Shown here: positions 31,133-37,903 of the stretch, in pieces | Numbering within the stretch: position 1 is the first letter of the stretch | Layout: every line of letters begins with the position of its first letter | NCBI GenBank assembly: GCA_024689985.1 | Contig: JAILCZ010000005.1 | Span: forward strand, 1-38,041 | Direction of reading: 5' to 3' | Source: Bacteroidales bacterium | Lineage (GTDB): Bacteria; Bacteroidota; Bacteroidia; Bacteroidales; UBA932 | Length of the DNA stretch: 38,041 bases | Program-made: the position numbers and the translations under genes | Notes under the pieces: generated by a model | Told to the model about the DNA's origin: nothing | What the model saw: only the letters and a program-made list of their open reading frames with translations | The model's database searches: none

Positions 31133-31923
31133 AAAAAGAAATAGAGGACGCCGTCATCGCCGAGGCCAAATCGTGGAAAATCCTGCGCAGGCTGAGCATC
31201 GCTCTGGTCGTGTTCGTCGGTATGTTCTGCTTCTTCGCCTACACGCCGGCCAGGACATTCATCCCTGGATATCCTGACGCCCGCACGAAAAGAGCCAACA
31301 TCCAGAATGCCATCAAGGTAGATTCTCTCGAAGCTGTCATAGCGCGCTGGGAACTTTATTCGGAGAACCTCGCGAGGGTGCTCGAAGGAAAGGACCCTAT
31401 TCCTGTCGACAGCATCCTTGCCATATCTTCCCGACAGACAAATTCGCAGACCATCGGGGAAGCGATGAAATACAAGAAACAGGACTCCCTGCTCCGTAAG
31501 GAAATCCGTGATGCCGAACAGTTCGAGGTATCGAACAAAAAGCAGAGGAACCTCCAGGTGGAAGGAATGCATTTCTTCACGCCGGTCAAGGGGAAAGTCA
31601 CGAAGTCATTCGAGAAGAACAAACACCCATATATAGAGATAAAGACGTCGCCTAATTCCATCATTATGTCGCCGCTTGACGGCACGGTCATCTTCGCAGG
31701 ATGGAACGACGATTCAGGTTACACGATCGCAATCCAGCACGCAAGCAACCTGGTGTCAATAATCAAGCATAACCAACGCCTGCTGAGAAAAGCAGGAGAC
31801 AAGATAGCGGCAGGGTCGTCGATTGCCCTCGCCGGAGCTGACCTGACTACGGGAGACAACATCCGCATAGAGCTCTGGCTGGAAGGAGAGGCCGTCGATC
31901 CGGCAGCATACATTAAGTTCTGA
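31120..31923 (+). CDS. Degenerate M23/LytM-domain membrane protein
   Basis: 267 aa from the ATG at 31120 (MSRQKKEIEDAV); the track's earlier residue is a TTG. A cytoplasmic basic N-terminus, one helix (LSIALVVFVGMFCFFAYTP), a coiled-coil-like region (residues 60-150), and a C-terminal LytM fold (FTPVKGKVTKSFEKNKHPYIEI, GTVIFAGWNDDSGYTIAIQH, GDKIAAGSSIALAG) are visible. The zinc ligands are missing: no HxxxD, and GDNIRIELWLEG stands where HLHFEL is expected. It is probably a pseudo-peptidase like EnvC/NlpD-type activators, perhaps regulating a cell-wall hydrolase. Its stop overlaps the dxr start (TGATG), so it is co-translated with dxr. Confidence 0.82.
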   Translation: MSRQKKEIEDAVIAEAKSWKILRRLSIALVVFVGMFCFFAYTPARTFIPGYPDARTKRANIQNAIKVDSLEAVIARWELYSENLARVLEGKDPIPVDSILAISSRQTNSQTIGEAMKYKKQDSLLRKEIRDAEQFEVSNKKQRNLQVEGMHFFTPVKGKVTKSFEKNKHPYIEIKTSPNSIIMSPLDGTVIFAGWNDDSGYTIAIQHASNLVSIIKHNQRLLRKAGDKIAAGSSIALAGADLTTGDNIRIELWLEGEAVDPAAYIKF

Positions 31924-33077
31924 TGAGAAAAAGAAAAATCGCAATTCTAGGCTCGACGGGATCGATCGGCAGACAGACCCTGGATGTCGTCCGTCAGCAC
32001 AAAGACCTATTCGAAGTTGAACTGATAACTGCAAACAACAGCGCGGACCTGCTTATCGAACAGGCAATCGAATTCGACGTAAACCACGCCGTAATCTGCA
32101 ATGAAGAGAAATACGCCCAGGTAGCCGACGCCCTCCAGGACAAAGGCATCAAGGTATGGGCGGGAATACAGAGCGCCTGCGACCTGGTCACATCTCCGAA
32201 TGTGGACATAGTCGTAGCTTCTATGGTGGGATTCAGCGGACTGAGACCGACCATAGCTGCAATCAAGGCCGGAAAGATCATCGCCCTGGCAAACAAGGAG
32301 ACCCTCGTGGCCGCCGGTTCGATAGTGATGACCCTCGCCGAGCAGTACAAGGCCCCTATACTCCCGGTGGACTCGGAGCACTCCGCCATATTCCAGTGCC
32401 TTCTCAGCGCACAGGGCAACAGCATCGAGAAAATTCACCTTACAGCATCAGGCGGACCGTTCCGCCTCTGGGACAGGGACAAGATTGCCGGAGCGACCAA
32501 GGATATGGCCCTGAAACATCCTAACTGGAATATGGGAGCCAAGATCACCATCGACTCCGCCACAATGATGAACAAGGGATTCGAGATGATCGAAGCCAGA
32601 TGGCTCTTCAACACCGCACCGAAAGACATACATATCGTCGTGCATCCGGAATCCATCATACATTCGATGGTGGAATTCGCGGACGGAGCAGTCATCGCCC
32701 AGCTCGGCTGCCCGGATATGCGCGAGCCAATCCAGCTTGCCCTCAGTTTCCCTGAGAGACTGACCCTCAACAACAAGAAACTCAATTTCGCCGAGCTCGG
32801 AAAAATCACATTCTTCGAGCCGGATATGGAGAAATTCCCCGCATTGAAACTCGCATTCGAGGCAATTGACCGCGGAGGAAACATTCCTTGCGCCCTCAAC
32901 GCCGCAAACGAAGCCTGCGTGGCAGCATTCTTGAAGGATAAAATCGGGTTCTATGATATTTCCGACATCGTATCAGATATGATGGCCAATACGGATTTCA
33001 TAGCAGAACCTAGCCTTGACGACATTTTTGCCACCAACGACGAAGTTTACCGAAAAGCAGCCGAGCGCTGCAGATAA
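31923..33077 (+). CDS. dxr: 1-deoxy-D-xylulose 5-phosphate reductoisomerase
   Basis: 384 aa. KIAILGSTGSIGRQTLDVV is the NADPH-binding start, LANKETLVAAG near 120 follows, PVDSEHSAIFQCL near 148 holds metal-binding Asp and Glu, ASGGPFR near 178 is the flexible-loop region, and ITIDSATMMNKGFEMIEA near 207 completes the signature. It converts DXP to MEP, the committed step of the non-mevalonate isoprenoid pathway, which also feeds undecaprenyl phosphate for surface glycans. It overlaps the degenerate M23 stop by 1 bp and is followed 9 bp later by rseP. Normal length; nothing odd. Confidence 0.97.
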   Translation: MRKRKIAILGSTGSIGRQTLDVVRQHKDLFEVELITANNSADLLIEQAIEFDVNHAVICNEEKYAQVADALQDKGIKVWAGIQSACDLVTSPNVDIVVASMVGFSGLRPTIAAIKAGKIIALANKETLVAAGSIVMTLAEQYKAPILPVDSEHSAIFQCLLSAQGNSIEKIHLTASGGPFRLWDRDKIAGATKDMALKHPNWNMGAKITIDSATMMNKGFEMIEARWLFNTAPKDIHIVVHPESIIHSMVEFADGAVIAQLGCPDMREPIQLALSFPERLTLNNKKLNFAELGKITFFEPDMEKFPALKLAFEAIDRGGNIPCALNAANEACVAAFLKDKIGFYDISDIVSDMMANTDFIAEPSLDDIFATNDEVYRKAAERCR

Positions 33078-33086
33078 TATTCTGAA

Positions 33087-34412
33087 ATGAAAGCTCTTCA
33101 GGTCATACTGGCCCTTGCCGCACTCATACTCATCCACGAGGCCGGACACTTCTGCTTTGCGAAGATGTTCCGCATCCGCGTGGACAAATTCTTCCTGTTT
33201 ATGGACTTGGGAGGCTTCAAGCTCCTGTCCACGAAGGAAGGATGGTTCTCCAAAATATGTCCGTGGTTCAAAAACAACGAAACCGAATACGGAATCGGCT
33301 GGCTGCCGATCGGCGGCTACTGCAAGATCAACGGAATGATTGACGAATCGATGGATATGGAGACGATGAAGCAGGAGCCGAAACCCTGGGAATTCCGTAC
33401 AAAGCCGGCCTGGCAGCGGCTGCTGGTGATGGCAGGAGGAGTCCTCTACAACTTCATCTTCGCGATCCTCGCCTTCACCCTCATCCTCACGATCTGGGGA
33501 GACAACTATATAAAAGCTGACAACGACATCTATGTCAACGAGCTGGCCTACGATATGGGTTTCCGCAACGGCGACCGCATACTCAGGATGGACGACTTCG
33601 TCCCTGAGGACTTCAGTATGCTCCAGGCCGACCTCGCCCGCAGAAACGTCCACAAGGCCGTCGTCCTCCGCGACAACGACACGATTTCCATCTACATCGA
33701 CCAGGCGCGAATCGGAGAAGTGCTCAACACCCCGTATATGTTCGACATCGCCCTGCCGTTCGTGATCGACACCGTGCCTCCGACTTCCCGTAACGCAGGT
33801 GCCGGACTCGTCCGCGGTGACAGGATCATCGCCATCGACAGCACCGCCACTCCGTACAGGCAGGACATCGTTGGAATGCTCCAGGCAAATGCCGGCGGCA
33901 GCGTCGAAGCGACGGTTGTCCGCAACGCAGACACCCTCAGCGTTCCGCTCCAGATTGACTCCACGGGAATGATCGGAGTCTATATGGAACAGTTCCCGTT
34001 CACGCACAAATCCTACGGCAATTTCATAACCGCCATTCCTGCCGGAACGAAGAAGATGTTCAGTTCCATAGGAGGATATGTCAGAGACCTCAAGCTCGTG
34101 GCCACACCATCCACCCAGGCCTACAAATCCGTCGGCAGCTTCATTGCCATAGGACAGGTATTCCCTTCAAGATGGAACTGGTACGCCTTCCTCAGCATCA
34201 CGGCCCTGCTCTCGATTATGCTCGGAGTGATGAACCTCCTCCCTATTCCGGGACTCGACGGAGGTCACATACTCTTTACAATATATGAAATGGTGACCGG
34301 CCGCAAGCCAAGCGACAGCTTCCTCGCCGGTGCCCAGGTCATAGGAATGATTCTGCTGTTCGGCCTGATGATCCTGGCCTTCGGCAATGACATAGGACGA
34401 TTAATTCATTAA
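33087..34412 (+). CDS. rseP: RIP zinc metalloprotease (RseP-like)
   Basis: 441 aa. The first helix carries ILIHEAGHFCFAKMF (HExxH). The second membrane motif GVMNLLPIPGLDGGHILF (NxxPxPxLDGG) completes the zinc site near 385. A central PDZ-like region (GFRNGDRILRMDD, then GLVRGDRIIAIDST) appears twice, as in two-PDZ RseP. Membrane segments flank it (GVLYNFIFAILAFTLILTIW and the C-terminal two). It performs site-2 intramembrane proteolysis of anti-sigma factors or signal-peptide remnants. The dxr-rseP order is common across bacteria. A DUF4837 lipoprotein gene follows. Confidence 0.95.
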   Translation: MKALQVILALAALILIHEAGHFCFAKMFRIRVDKFFLFMDLGGFKLLSTKEGWFSKICPWFKNNETEYGIGWLPIGGYCKINGMIDESMDMETMKQEPKPWEFRTKPAWQRLLVMAGGVLYNFIFAILAFTLILTIWGDNYIKADNDIYVNELAYDMGFRNGDRILRMDDFVPEDFSMLQADLARRNVHKAVVLRDNDTISIYIDQARIGEVLNTPYMFDIALPFVIDTVPPTSRNAGAGLVRGDRIIAIDSTATPYRQDIVGMLQANAGGSVEATVVRNADTLSVPLQIDSTGMIGVYMEQFPFTHKSYGNFITAIPAGTKKMFSSIGGYVRDLKLVATPSTQAYKSVGSFIAIGQVFPSRWNWYAFLSITALLSIMLGVMNLLPIPGLDGGHILFTIYEMVTGRKPSDSFLAGAQVIGMILLFGLMILAFGNDIGRLIH

Positions 34413-34424
34413 ACCACAAACGAT

Positions 34425-35423
34425 ATGAAAAAGACCTTATCACTTCTTGCAGGCCTCGCGGCCATCATCCTTACGGGCTGCAGCGGCAACGACAAAGCCC
34501 CTAAGACATTGTTGCCGAACATCAGCGGAAAAGCCGGAGAAGTCTTCGTAGTGATCGAGAAGGACTACTGGCAGGGAAAACCTGGCAACGACCTCCGCGA
34601 AGTCCTCGCGGCGGACTGCCCTCACCTCCCTCAGAGAGAGCCTCTCTATACCCTCGTGAACGTATCGCCAGCTGGTTTCGGAAAGCTCTTCAAAGTACAC
34701 AGGAACATCATCCTCTACAATGTGGACCCTCAGGTCCAGAAGTCAGGAATCGTCTTCAAGACTGATGTATGGGCAGCTCCTCAGTGCGTAATCCAGATTT
34801 CGGCACCTACGGCTGATTCAGCCGACGTCATCTTCACCAAGAATGCAGACCTGGTTGTAAGCGCCCTGGAGCAGGCCGAGCGCGACAGAGTCATTTCAAA
34901 CACGATGCATTACGAGGAACGCAGCCTCGCGAACCAGGTGCTCGAATTCCTCGGAGACGGCACTATGCACTTCCCTAACGGATACAGCCTCAAGAAGAAG
35001 ACTGACGACTTCATCTGGATCGGAGACGAGAAGCAGTTCACAAACCAGGGCGTATTCATCTACAAATACCCTGTGGAAGGCAACGATCCTTTCACCGAGG
35101 AAAAGATCATCGCCAAGAGAAACGAAGTTCTTCAGAACAATGTCCCGGGAATGTTCGAGGGAACATATATGATTACCTCAGACTTCGACACCCCGTCCGT
35201 GAAATTCGTAAAATACAAAGGCAGGACGTTCGCCGAGACCAGAGGACTCTGGGAAGTTCACAACGATTATATGGGAGGACCTTTCGTCTCCCACTCATTC
35301 TACAGCAAGGACGGAAAAAGCATCATTGTACTCGAATGTTTCGTCTATGCGCCTAAATATGACAAGCGTCAATATCTCAGGCAGGTAGAGTCCTTACTTT
35401 ATTCTTTCGGATGGAAAGAGTAA
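34425..35423 (+). CDS. DUF4837-family lipoprotein
   Basis: 332 aa. A lipoprotein signal peptide is clear (MKKTLSLLAGLAAIILTGCSG, lipobox LTGC with Cys20). The mature protein has repeated beta-rich motifs (GKAGEVFVVIEKDYW near 36, VFIYKYPVEGNDPF, LWEVHNDYMGGPFVSHSFY) that I associate with DUF4837, a Bacteroidetes-specific lipoprotein family of unknown function. It is attached to the outer or inner membrane facing the periplasm. The gene follows rseP by 12 bp and is probably in the same operon; the next element is the tRNA-Glu promoter. No enzymatic motif is visible. Confidence 0.85.
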   Translation: MKKTLSLLAGLAAIILTGCSGNDKAPKTLLPNISGKAGEVFVVIEKDYWQGKPGNDLREVLAADCPHLPQREPLYTLVNVSPAGFGKLFKVHRNIILYNVDPQVQKSGIVFKTDVWAAPQCVIQISAPTADSADVIFTKNADLVVSALEQAERDRVISNTMHYEERSLANQVLEFLGDGTMHFPNGYSLKKKTDDFIWIGDEKQFTNQGVFIYKYPVEGNDPFTEEKIIAKRNEVLQNNVPGMFEGTYMITSDFDTPSVKFVKYKGRTFAETRGLWEVHNDYMGGPFVSHSFYSKDGKSIIVLECFVYAPKYDKRQYLRQVESLLYSFGWKE

Positions 35424-35430
35424 AAAAGAT

Positions 35431-35461
35431 TTTGTGGAGATAAAAATATTGTCTACATTTG
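35431..35461 (+). promoter_or_regulatory. Promoter of tRNA-Glu/rpsT unit
   Basis: TTTG (35431-35434), 19 bp, TACATTTG (35454-35461) is an exact Bacteroidetes promoter 32 bp before the tRNA-Glu 5' end. It should serve tRNA-Glu and the rpsT gene behind it. Confidence 0.75.
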
Positions 35462-35492
35462 CATTCCGATTTGCGGATAGCAGTCGGAGCCT

Positions 35493-35564
35493 GGTGGGTT
35501 CGTATAACGGTTAGTACCCAGGATTTTCATTCCTGTAATAGGAGTTCGATTCTCCTACCCACTA
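35493..35564 (+). tRNA. tRNA-Glu(TTC)
   Basis: 72 nt before the CCA. The acceptor stem GGTGGGT/ACCCACT closes (first pair G-U). The D arm is GTA-TAACGGTTAG-TAC, the anticodon stem CAGGA/TCCTG encloses loop TTTTCAT with anticodon TTC, and the T arm is AGGAG-TTCGATT-CTCCT. CCA is not encoded. rpsT starts 22 bp downstream, with no terminator between. Confidence 0.95.
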
Positions 35565-35586
35565 CAAAATATTAAAATAAGTAACA

Positions 35587-35841
35587 ATGGCAAATAACGC
35601 ATCAGCAGAGAAGTGCATCCGCAAGAGCGAGAGGCACAGATTGCATAACAAATATTATGCAAAGACAACACGTAACGCTATCCGTGCGATCAGAAACACG
35701 AGCGACAAGGCAGCCGCTGAGGCTGGAGCTCCAAAGGTTTACGCTATGATCGACAAGCTCGCAAAGATCGGCCTCATTCACAAGAACAAGGCTTCCAATC
35801 TCAAGAGCGGAATCGCACAGTACATCAACAAGCTTGCGTAA
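35587..35841 (+). CDS. rpsT: 30S ribosomal protein S20
   Basis: 84 aa, basic and helical: MANNASAEKCIRKSERHRLHNKYYAKTTRN, then KAAAEAGAPKVYAMIDKLAKIGLIHKNKASNLKSGIAQYINKL. The SA-KCIRKSERHRLHN start and the H-KNKASNLKS C-terminal signature are those of S20, which binds 16S rRNA helices early in 30S assembly. It lies between tRNA-Glu and tRNA-Pro, probably transcribed from the tRNA-Glu promoter and ending at the hairpin at 35850-35877. Confidence 0.96.
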   Translation: MANNASAEKCIRKSERHRLHNKYYAKTTRNAIRAIRNTSDKAAAEAGAPKVYAMIDKLAKIGLIHKNKASNLKSGIAQYINKLA

Positions 35842-35849
35842 AGAAATTT

Positions 35850-35877
35850 AAGAGCTGCGGATGCAGCTCTTTTTTTT
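35850..35877 (+). terminator. Intrinsic terminator after rpsT
   Basis: AAGAGCTGC-GGAT-GCAGCTCTT: a 9-bp stem with a 4-nt loop followed by a run of T. The T run ends at the base just before the tRNA-Pro 5' end (35878), so the tRNA needs read-through or its own promoter. Confidence 0.85.
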
Positions 35878-35954
35878 CGGGATGTAGCGCAGTTGGCTAG
35901 CGCACCACGTTCGGGACGTGGGGGTCGTGCGTTCGAGTCGCATCATCCCGACCA
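35878..35954 (+). tRNA. tRNA-Pro(CGG)
   Basis: 77 nt including an encoded CCA. The acceptor stem CGGGATG/CATCCCG closes, the anticodon stem CCACG/CGTGG encloses loop TTCGGGA with anticodon CGG, and the T arm GTGCG-TTCGAGT-CGCAT has an internal G-T pair. The mature 5' end directly follows the rpsT terminator T-tract. Confidence 0.93.
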
Positions 35955-35957
35955 AAA

Positions 35958-35992
35958 AAACAAGGCTGGAAATAATTCCAGCCTTGTTTTTT
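35958..35992. terminator. Bidirectional terminator between tRNA-Pro and cysE
   Basis: CAAGGCTGGAA-ATAA-TTCCAGCCTTG is an 11-bp perfect stem flanked by A-runs on the left and T-runs on the right, so it can terminate transcripts from both strands. The right arm's T-run overlaps the cysE stop codon (35991-35993). Confidence 0.9.
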
Positions 35993-36749
35993 ATATGCCA
36001 GCCCCGTCCGCTCCGAAGCAGCCTTCCAGGGCTTTGCCCTGAACAAGCCTTGAGTAAGGAGGCACGCTATGCGTAAGCCAGATGTTACCGCCGACCACGG
36101 TGTCGTGGCCTATGGTGACGCGGCCAAGGATGGAAGTATTGGAATAGACGGTGACGTTGTCTTCCAGTATAGGATGGCGTGGCGTGTCAAGAGGATGACC
36201 GTCCGGATCGTAGCTGAAATTCTTCGCACCGAGGGTCACGCCCTGATAGAGCATCACGTGATTGCCTATGACGGCGGTCGCGCCGATCACGACGCCGGTA
36301 CCGTGGTCAATGGCGAAGTACTCCCCTATCTTTGCGGCCGGATGGATGTCGATTCCGGTAGCGCTGTGGGCGATCTCCGTGATCATTCTCGGGATACGGG
36401 GAACGCCGAGCTCATAGAGACGGTGCGCAACCCTGTAATGAAGCATCACCTTGGTAAGAGGATAACTCAGGATCACTTCGCCCAGGTCACAGACGGCCGG
36501 GTCGTTGTGAGCCACGGCCTTGACGTCAGAATTGAGCAGGCGGGTGATTTCCGGAAGGGAATCCACGAGAGCCTGGGCAATCTTCTCAGGATTCTCCACA
36601 TCGACGGTCATAAGCTGACCGATGAGGACCTCCTTCAGGGCCGCCTTTCCGTCCGTCCACTCCGGGACGTCGGAATAATCCGGAAAGACGACGAACTTCG
36701 CAAGGTCCATCATCTTTTCCAATGCTTTCGGAGACGGTGCTTTATACAT
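35991..36749 (-). CDS. cysE: Serine O-acetyltransferase
   Basis: 252 aa. An N-terminal helical SATase domain (residues 1-125, with GQLMTVDVENPEKIAQALVDSLPEI) precedes a left-handed beta-helix of hexapeptide repeats: IDIHPAAKIGEYFAIDHGTGVVIGATAVIG, then LEDNVTVYSNTSILGRVTIGHDTVVGGN. The catalytic HGTG His is in the AIDHGTG stretch near 153. It acetylates serine with acetyl-CoA to O-acetylserine, the substrate of CysK encoded 3 bp upstream. The C-terminus ends in GADGAGI; the last Ile is the residue that commonly docks into the CysK active site in the cysteine synthase complex. It is transcribed with cysK and controlled by the attenuator upstream. Confidence 0.95.
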   Translation of the reverse strand: MYKAPSPKALEKMMDLAKFVVFPDYSDVPEWTDGKAALKEVLIGQLMTVDVENPEKIAQALVDSLPEITRLLNSDVKAVAHNDPAVCDLGEVILSYPLTKVMLHYRVAHRLYELGVPRIPRMITEIAHSATGIDIHPAAKIGEYFAIDHGTGVVIGATAVIGNHVMLYQGVTLGAKNFSYDPDGHPLDTPRHPILEDNVTVYSNTSILGRVTIGHDTVVGGNIWLTHSVPPYSRLVQGKALEGCFGADGAGI

Positions 36750-36752
36750 AGG

Positions 36753-37667
36753 CTAGTCAAATATTCCAGTTGAAAGATAACGCTCACCCGTATCAGGAAG
36801 AAGGGCTACGATAAGCTTGCCCGCATTCTCTTCCTTTCTGGCGAGTTCCACTGCGGCGTGGAAGGCGGCTCCTGAGGAGATGCCGACGAGGATACCTCTT
36901 TCCTTTGCAAGGAATCTCGTGCCGTCGAATGCCTCAGCGTCCTGTACAGGGAATATTTCATCAATGACTGAAGCATTATAGGTCTCAGGCACGAAACCTG
37001 CTCCAATGCCCTGAATCCTGTGTTTGCCGGCCACTCCGGTTGAAAGGACGGCGGAAGTTGCAGGTTCGACGGCTACGACCTTGACGGCAGGATTATGCGC
37101 CTTGAGGGCCTTGGCAGTTCCGCTGACCGTACCTCCGGTTCCTACGCCTGCGACAAATATATCAACTTTTCCGTCAGTATCCTTCCAAATTTCCTCTCCG
37201 GTCGTCTTTTCGTGGATGGCAGGGTTGGCAGGATTGACGAACTGGCCGACAATGACGGCTCCGGGAATACTGTCCCTCAGTTCCTCAGCCTTCCTGATTG
37301 CACCCTTCATTCCCTCAGCGCCAGGAGTGAGCTCAAGCTTGGCTCCGTATGCCTTGAGAAGATTGCGACGCTCGAGGGACATCGTGTCAGGCATCGTGAG
37401 GATGGTCTTGTATCCCTTCGCGACTCCGACCCAGGCGAGACCGACACCGGTATTGCCGCTGGTAGGCTCAATGATGGTGGCCCCCGGCTTGAGGATGCCC
37501 TTTGCCTCGGCATCTTCGATCATAGCAAGGGCGATGCGGTCTTTCACGCTTCCTCCCGGATTGAAGTATTCAATCTTGACTGCGACTCTGGCTTTAGCGC
37601 CTTCAATGTTCTTGACCTCCACGATAGGGGTCTTACCGATAAGTTCTGTAATGGATGAGTAAATCAT
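36753..37667 (-). CDS. cysK: O-acetylserine sulfhydrylase (cysteine synthase)
   Basis: 304 aa. The PLP lysine lies in [13 protein letters not shown] near 35-47 (the GGSVKDR motif), the phosphate/substrate loop [14 protein letters not shown] is near 67, and [14 protein letters not shown] near 176 binds the PLP phosphate. The late [10 protein letters not shown] and [17 protein letters not shown] segments are typical of the CysK branch. It makes cysteine from O-acetylserine and sulfide in the cytoplasm. It is the first gene after the leader; cysE lies 3 bp downstream. The Cys-codon-rich leader and terminator upstream (37699-37837) suggest that the operon turns on when cysteinyl-tRNA is short. 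Confidence 0.97.
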   Translation of the reverse strand: MIYSSITELIGKTPIVEVKNIEGAKARVAVKIEYFNPGGSVKDRIALAMIEDAEAKGILKPGATIIEPTSGNTGVGLAWVGVAKGYKTILTMPDTMSLERRNLLKAYGAKLELTPGAEGMKGAIRKAEELRDSIPGAVIVGQFVNPANPAIHEKTTGEEIWKDTDGKVDIFVAGVGTGGTVSGTAKALKAHNPAVKVVAVEPATSAVLSTGVAGKHRIQGIGAGFVPETYNASVIDEIFPVQDAEAFDGTRFLAKERGILVGISSGAAFHAAVELARKEENAGKLIVALLPDTGERYLSTGIFD

Positions 37668-37698
37668 ATCAATAATTTTTTAGTTGTAATTATCCCAT

Positions 37699-37733
37699 AA
37701 AAAAACGACCCGCCAACTTGAATTGGCAGGTCG
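37699..37733 (-). terminator. Intrinsic terminator (attenuator) before cysK
   Basis: On the minus transcript CGACC-U-GCCAA-(UUCAAG)-UUGGC-G-GGUCG is an 11-bp stem including one U-G pair, followed by U7. It lies 29 nt after the leader peptide stop and about 32 nt before the cysK ATG. The G-U pair exists only in the minus-strand RNA, so the terminator is oriented against cysK. Confidence 0.88.
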
Positions 37734-37791
37734 CTACGCTGTATGAATTTTTCGGTTCTTTTCTACACGCGTGCTGTACCGCACCAATTCA
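37719..37791 (-). promoter_or_regulatory. Candidate antiterminator pairing in the cysK leader
   Basis: UGAAUUGG (37791-37784, within leader codons 16-18) is perfectly complementary to CCAAUUCA (37726-37719) in the terminator 5' arm and loop. Two G-U pairs and a GGU/ACC helix across one bulged C extend the match. This pairing would exclude the terminator. CCAA...UUGG within the leader (37795-37784) can form a short competing hairpin. Confidence 0.7.
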
Positions 37792-37837
37792 TTTGGCCGG
37801 CCTTACAACAACAGTATGTAGAATAAAACTTGTTCAT
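37763..37837 (-). CDS. Cysteine-rich leader peptide (24 aa) of the cysK-cysE attenuator
   Basis: Too short for the ORF track. The ATG at 37837 opens MNKFYSTYCCCKAGQMNW, then CGTARV and TAG. It has four Cys in 24 residues, three of them consecutive (codons 9-11, all TGT), plus a TGC at codon 19. It starts about 12 nt after the predicted start site of a perfect Bacteroidetes promoter and ends 29 nt before an intrinsic terminator, itself upstream of cysK. Ribosome stalling at the TGT run during cysteine shortage would leave codons 16-18 free to pair with the terminator arm and allow transcription into cysK-cysE. The arrangement is seen directly; the regulation is inferred from classic amino-acid attenuators (trp, his). 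Confidence 0.8.
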   Translation of the reverse strand: MNKFYSTYCCCKAGQMNWCGTARV

Positions 37838-37855
37838 ATTTTCTTTTGACTTGAG

Positions 37856-37886
37856 CAAATATAACGAACCGAAAATAAAATCCAAA
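37856..37886 (-). promoter_or_regulatory. Promoter of the cysK leader
   Basis: TTTG (37886-37883), 19 bp, TATATTTG (37863-37856) on the minus strand is an exact match to the Bacteroidetes TTTG-N19-TAnnTTTG promoter. The predicted start near 37849 is about 12 nt before the leader-peptide ATG. Confidence 0.8.
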
Positions 37887-37903
37887 GTTTTTTCTAAAAA
37901 ATT

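Noticed and set aside
33388-33396. GGGAATTCC in rseP resembling the operator repeat
   Set aside because: Single copy inside a housekeeping coding region, with no promoter or paired site; probably chance.
32973-34007. 344-aa minus-strand ORF opposite rseP
   Set aside because: Antisense shadow of rseP. The plus-strand protein has HExxH, PDZ and LDGG motifs, while the minus translation has no recognisable domain.
36069-36773. 234-aa plus-strand ORF opposite cysE
   Set aside because: Shadow of cysE, low complexity and no domain; it also crosses into the cysK 3' end.
37668-37903. SAM-type or other metabolite riboswitch upstream of cysK
   Set aside because: No conserved riboswitch core is visible. 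The space is fully explained by leader ORF, antiterminator and terminator.
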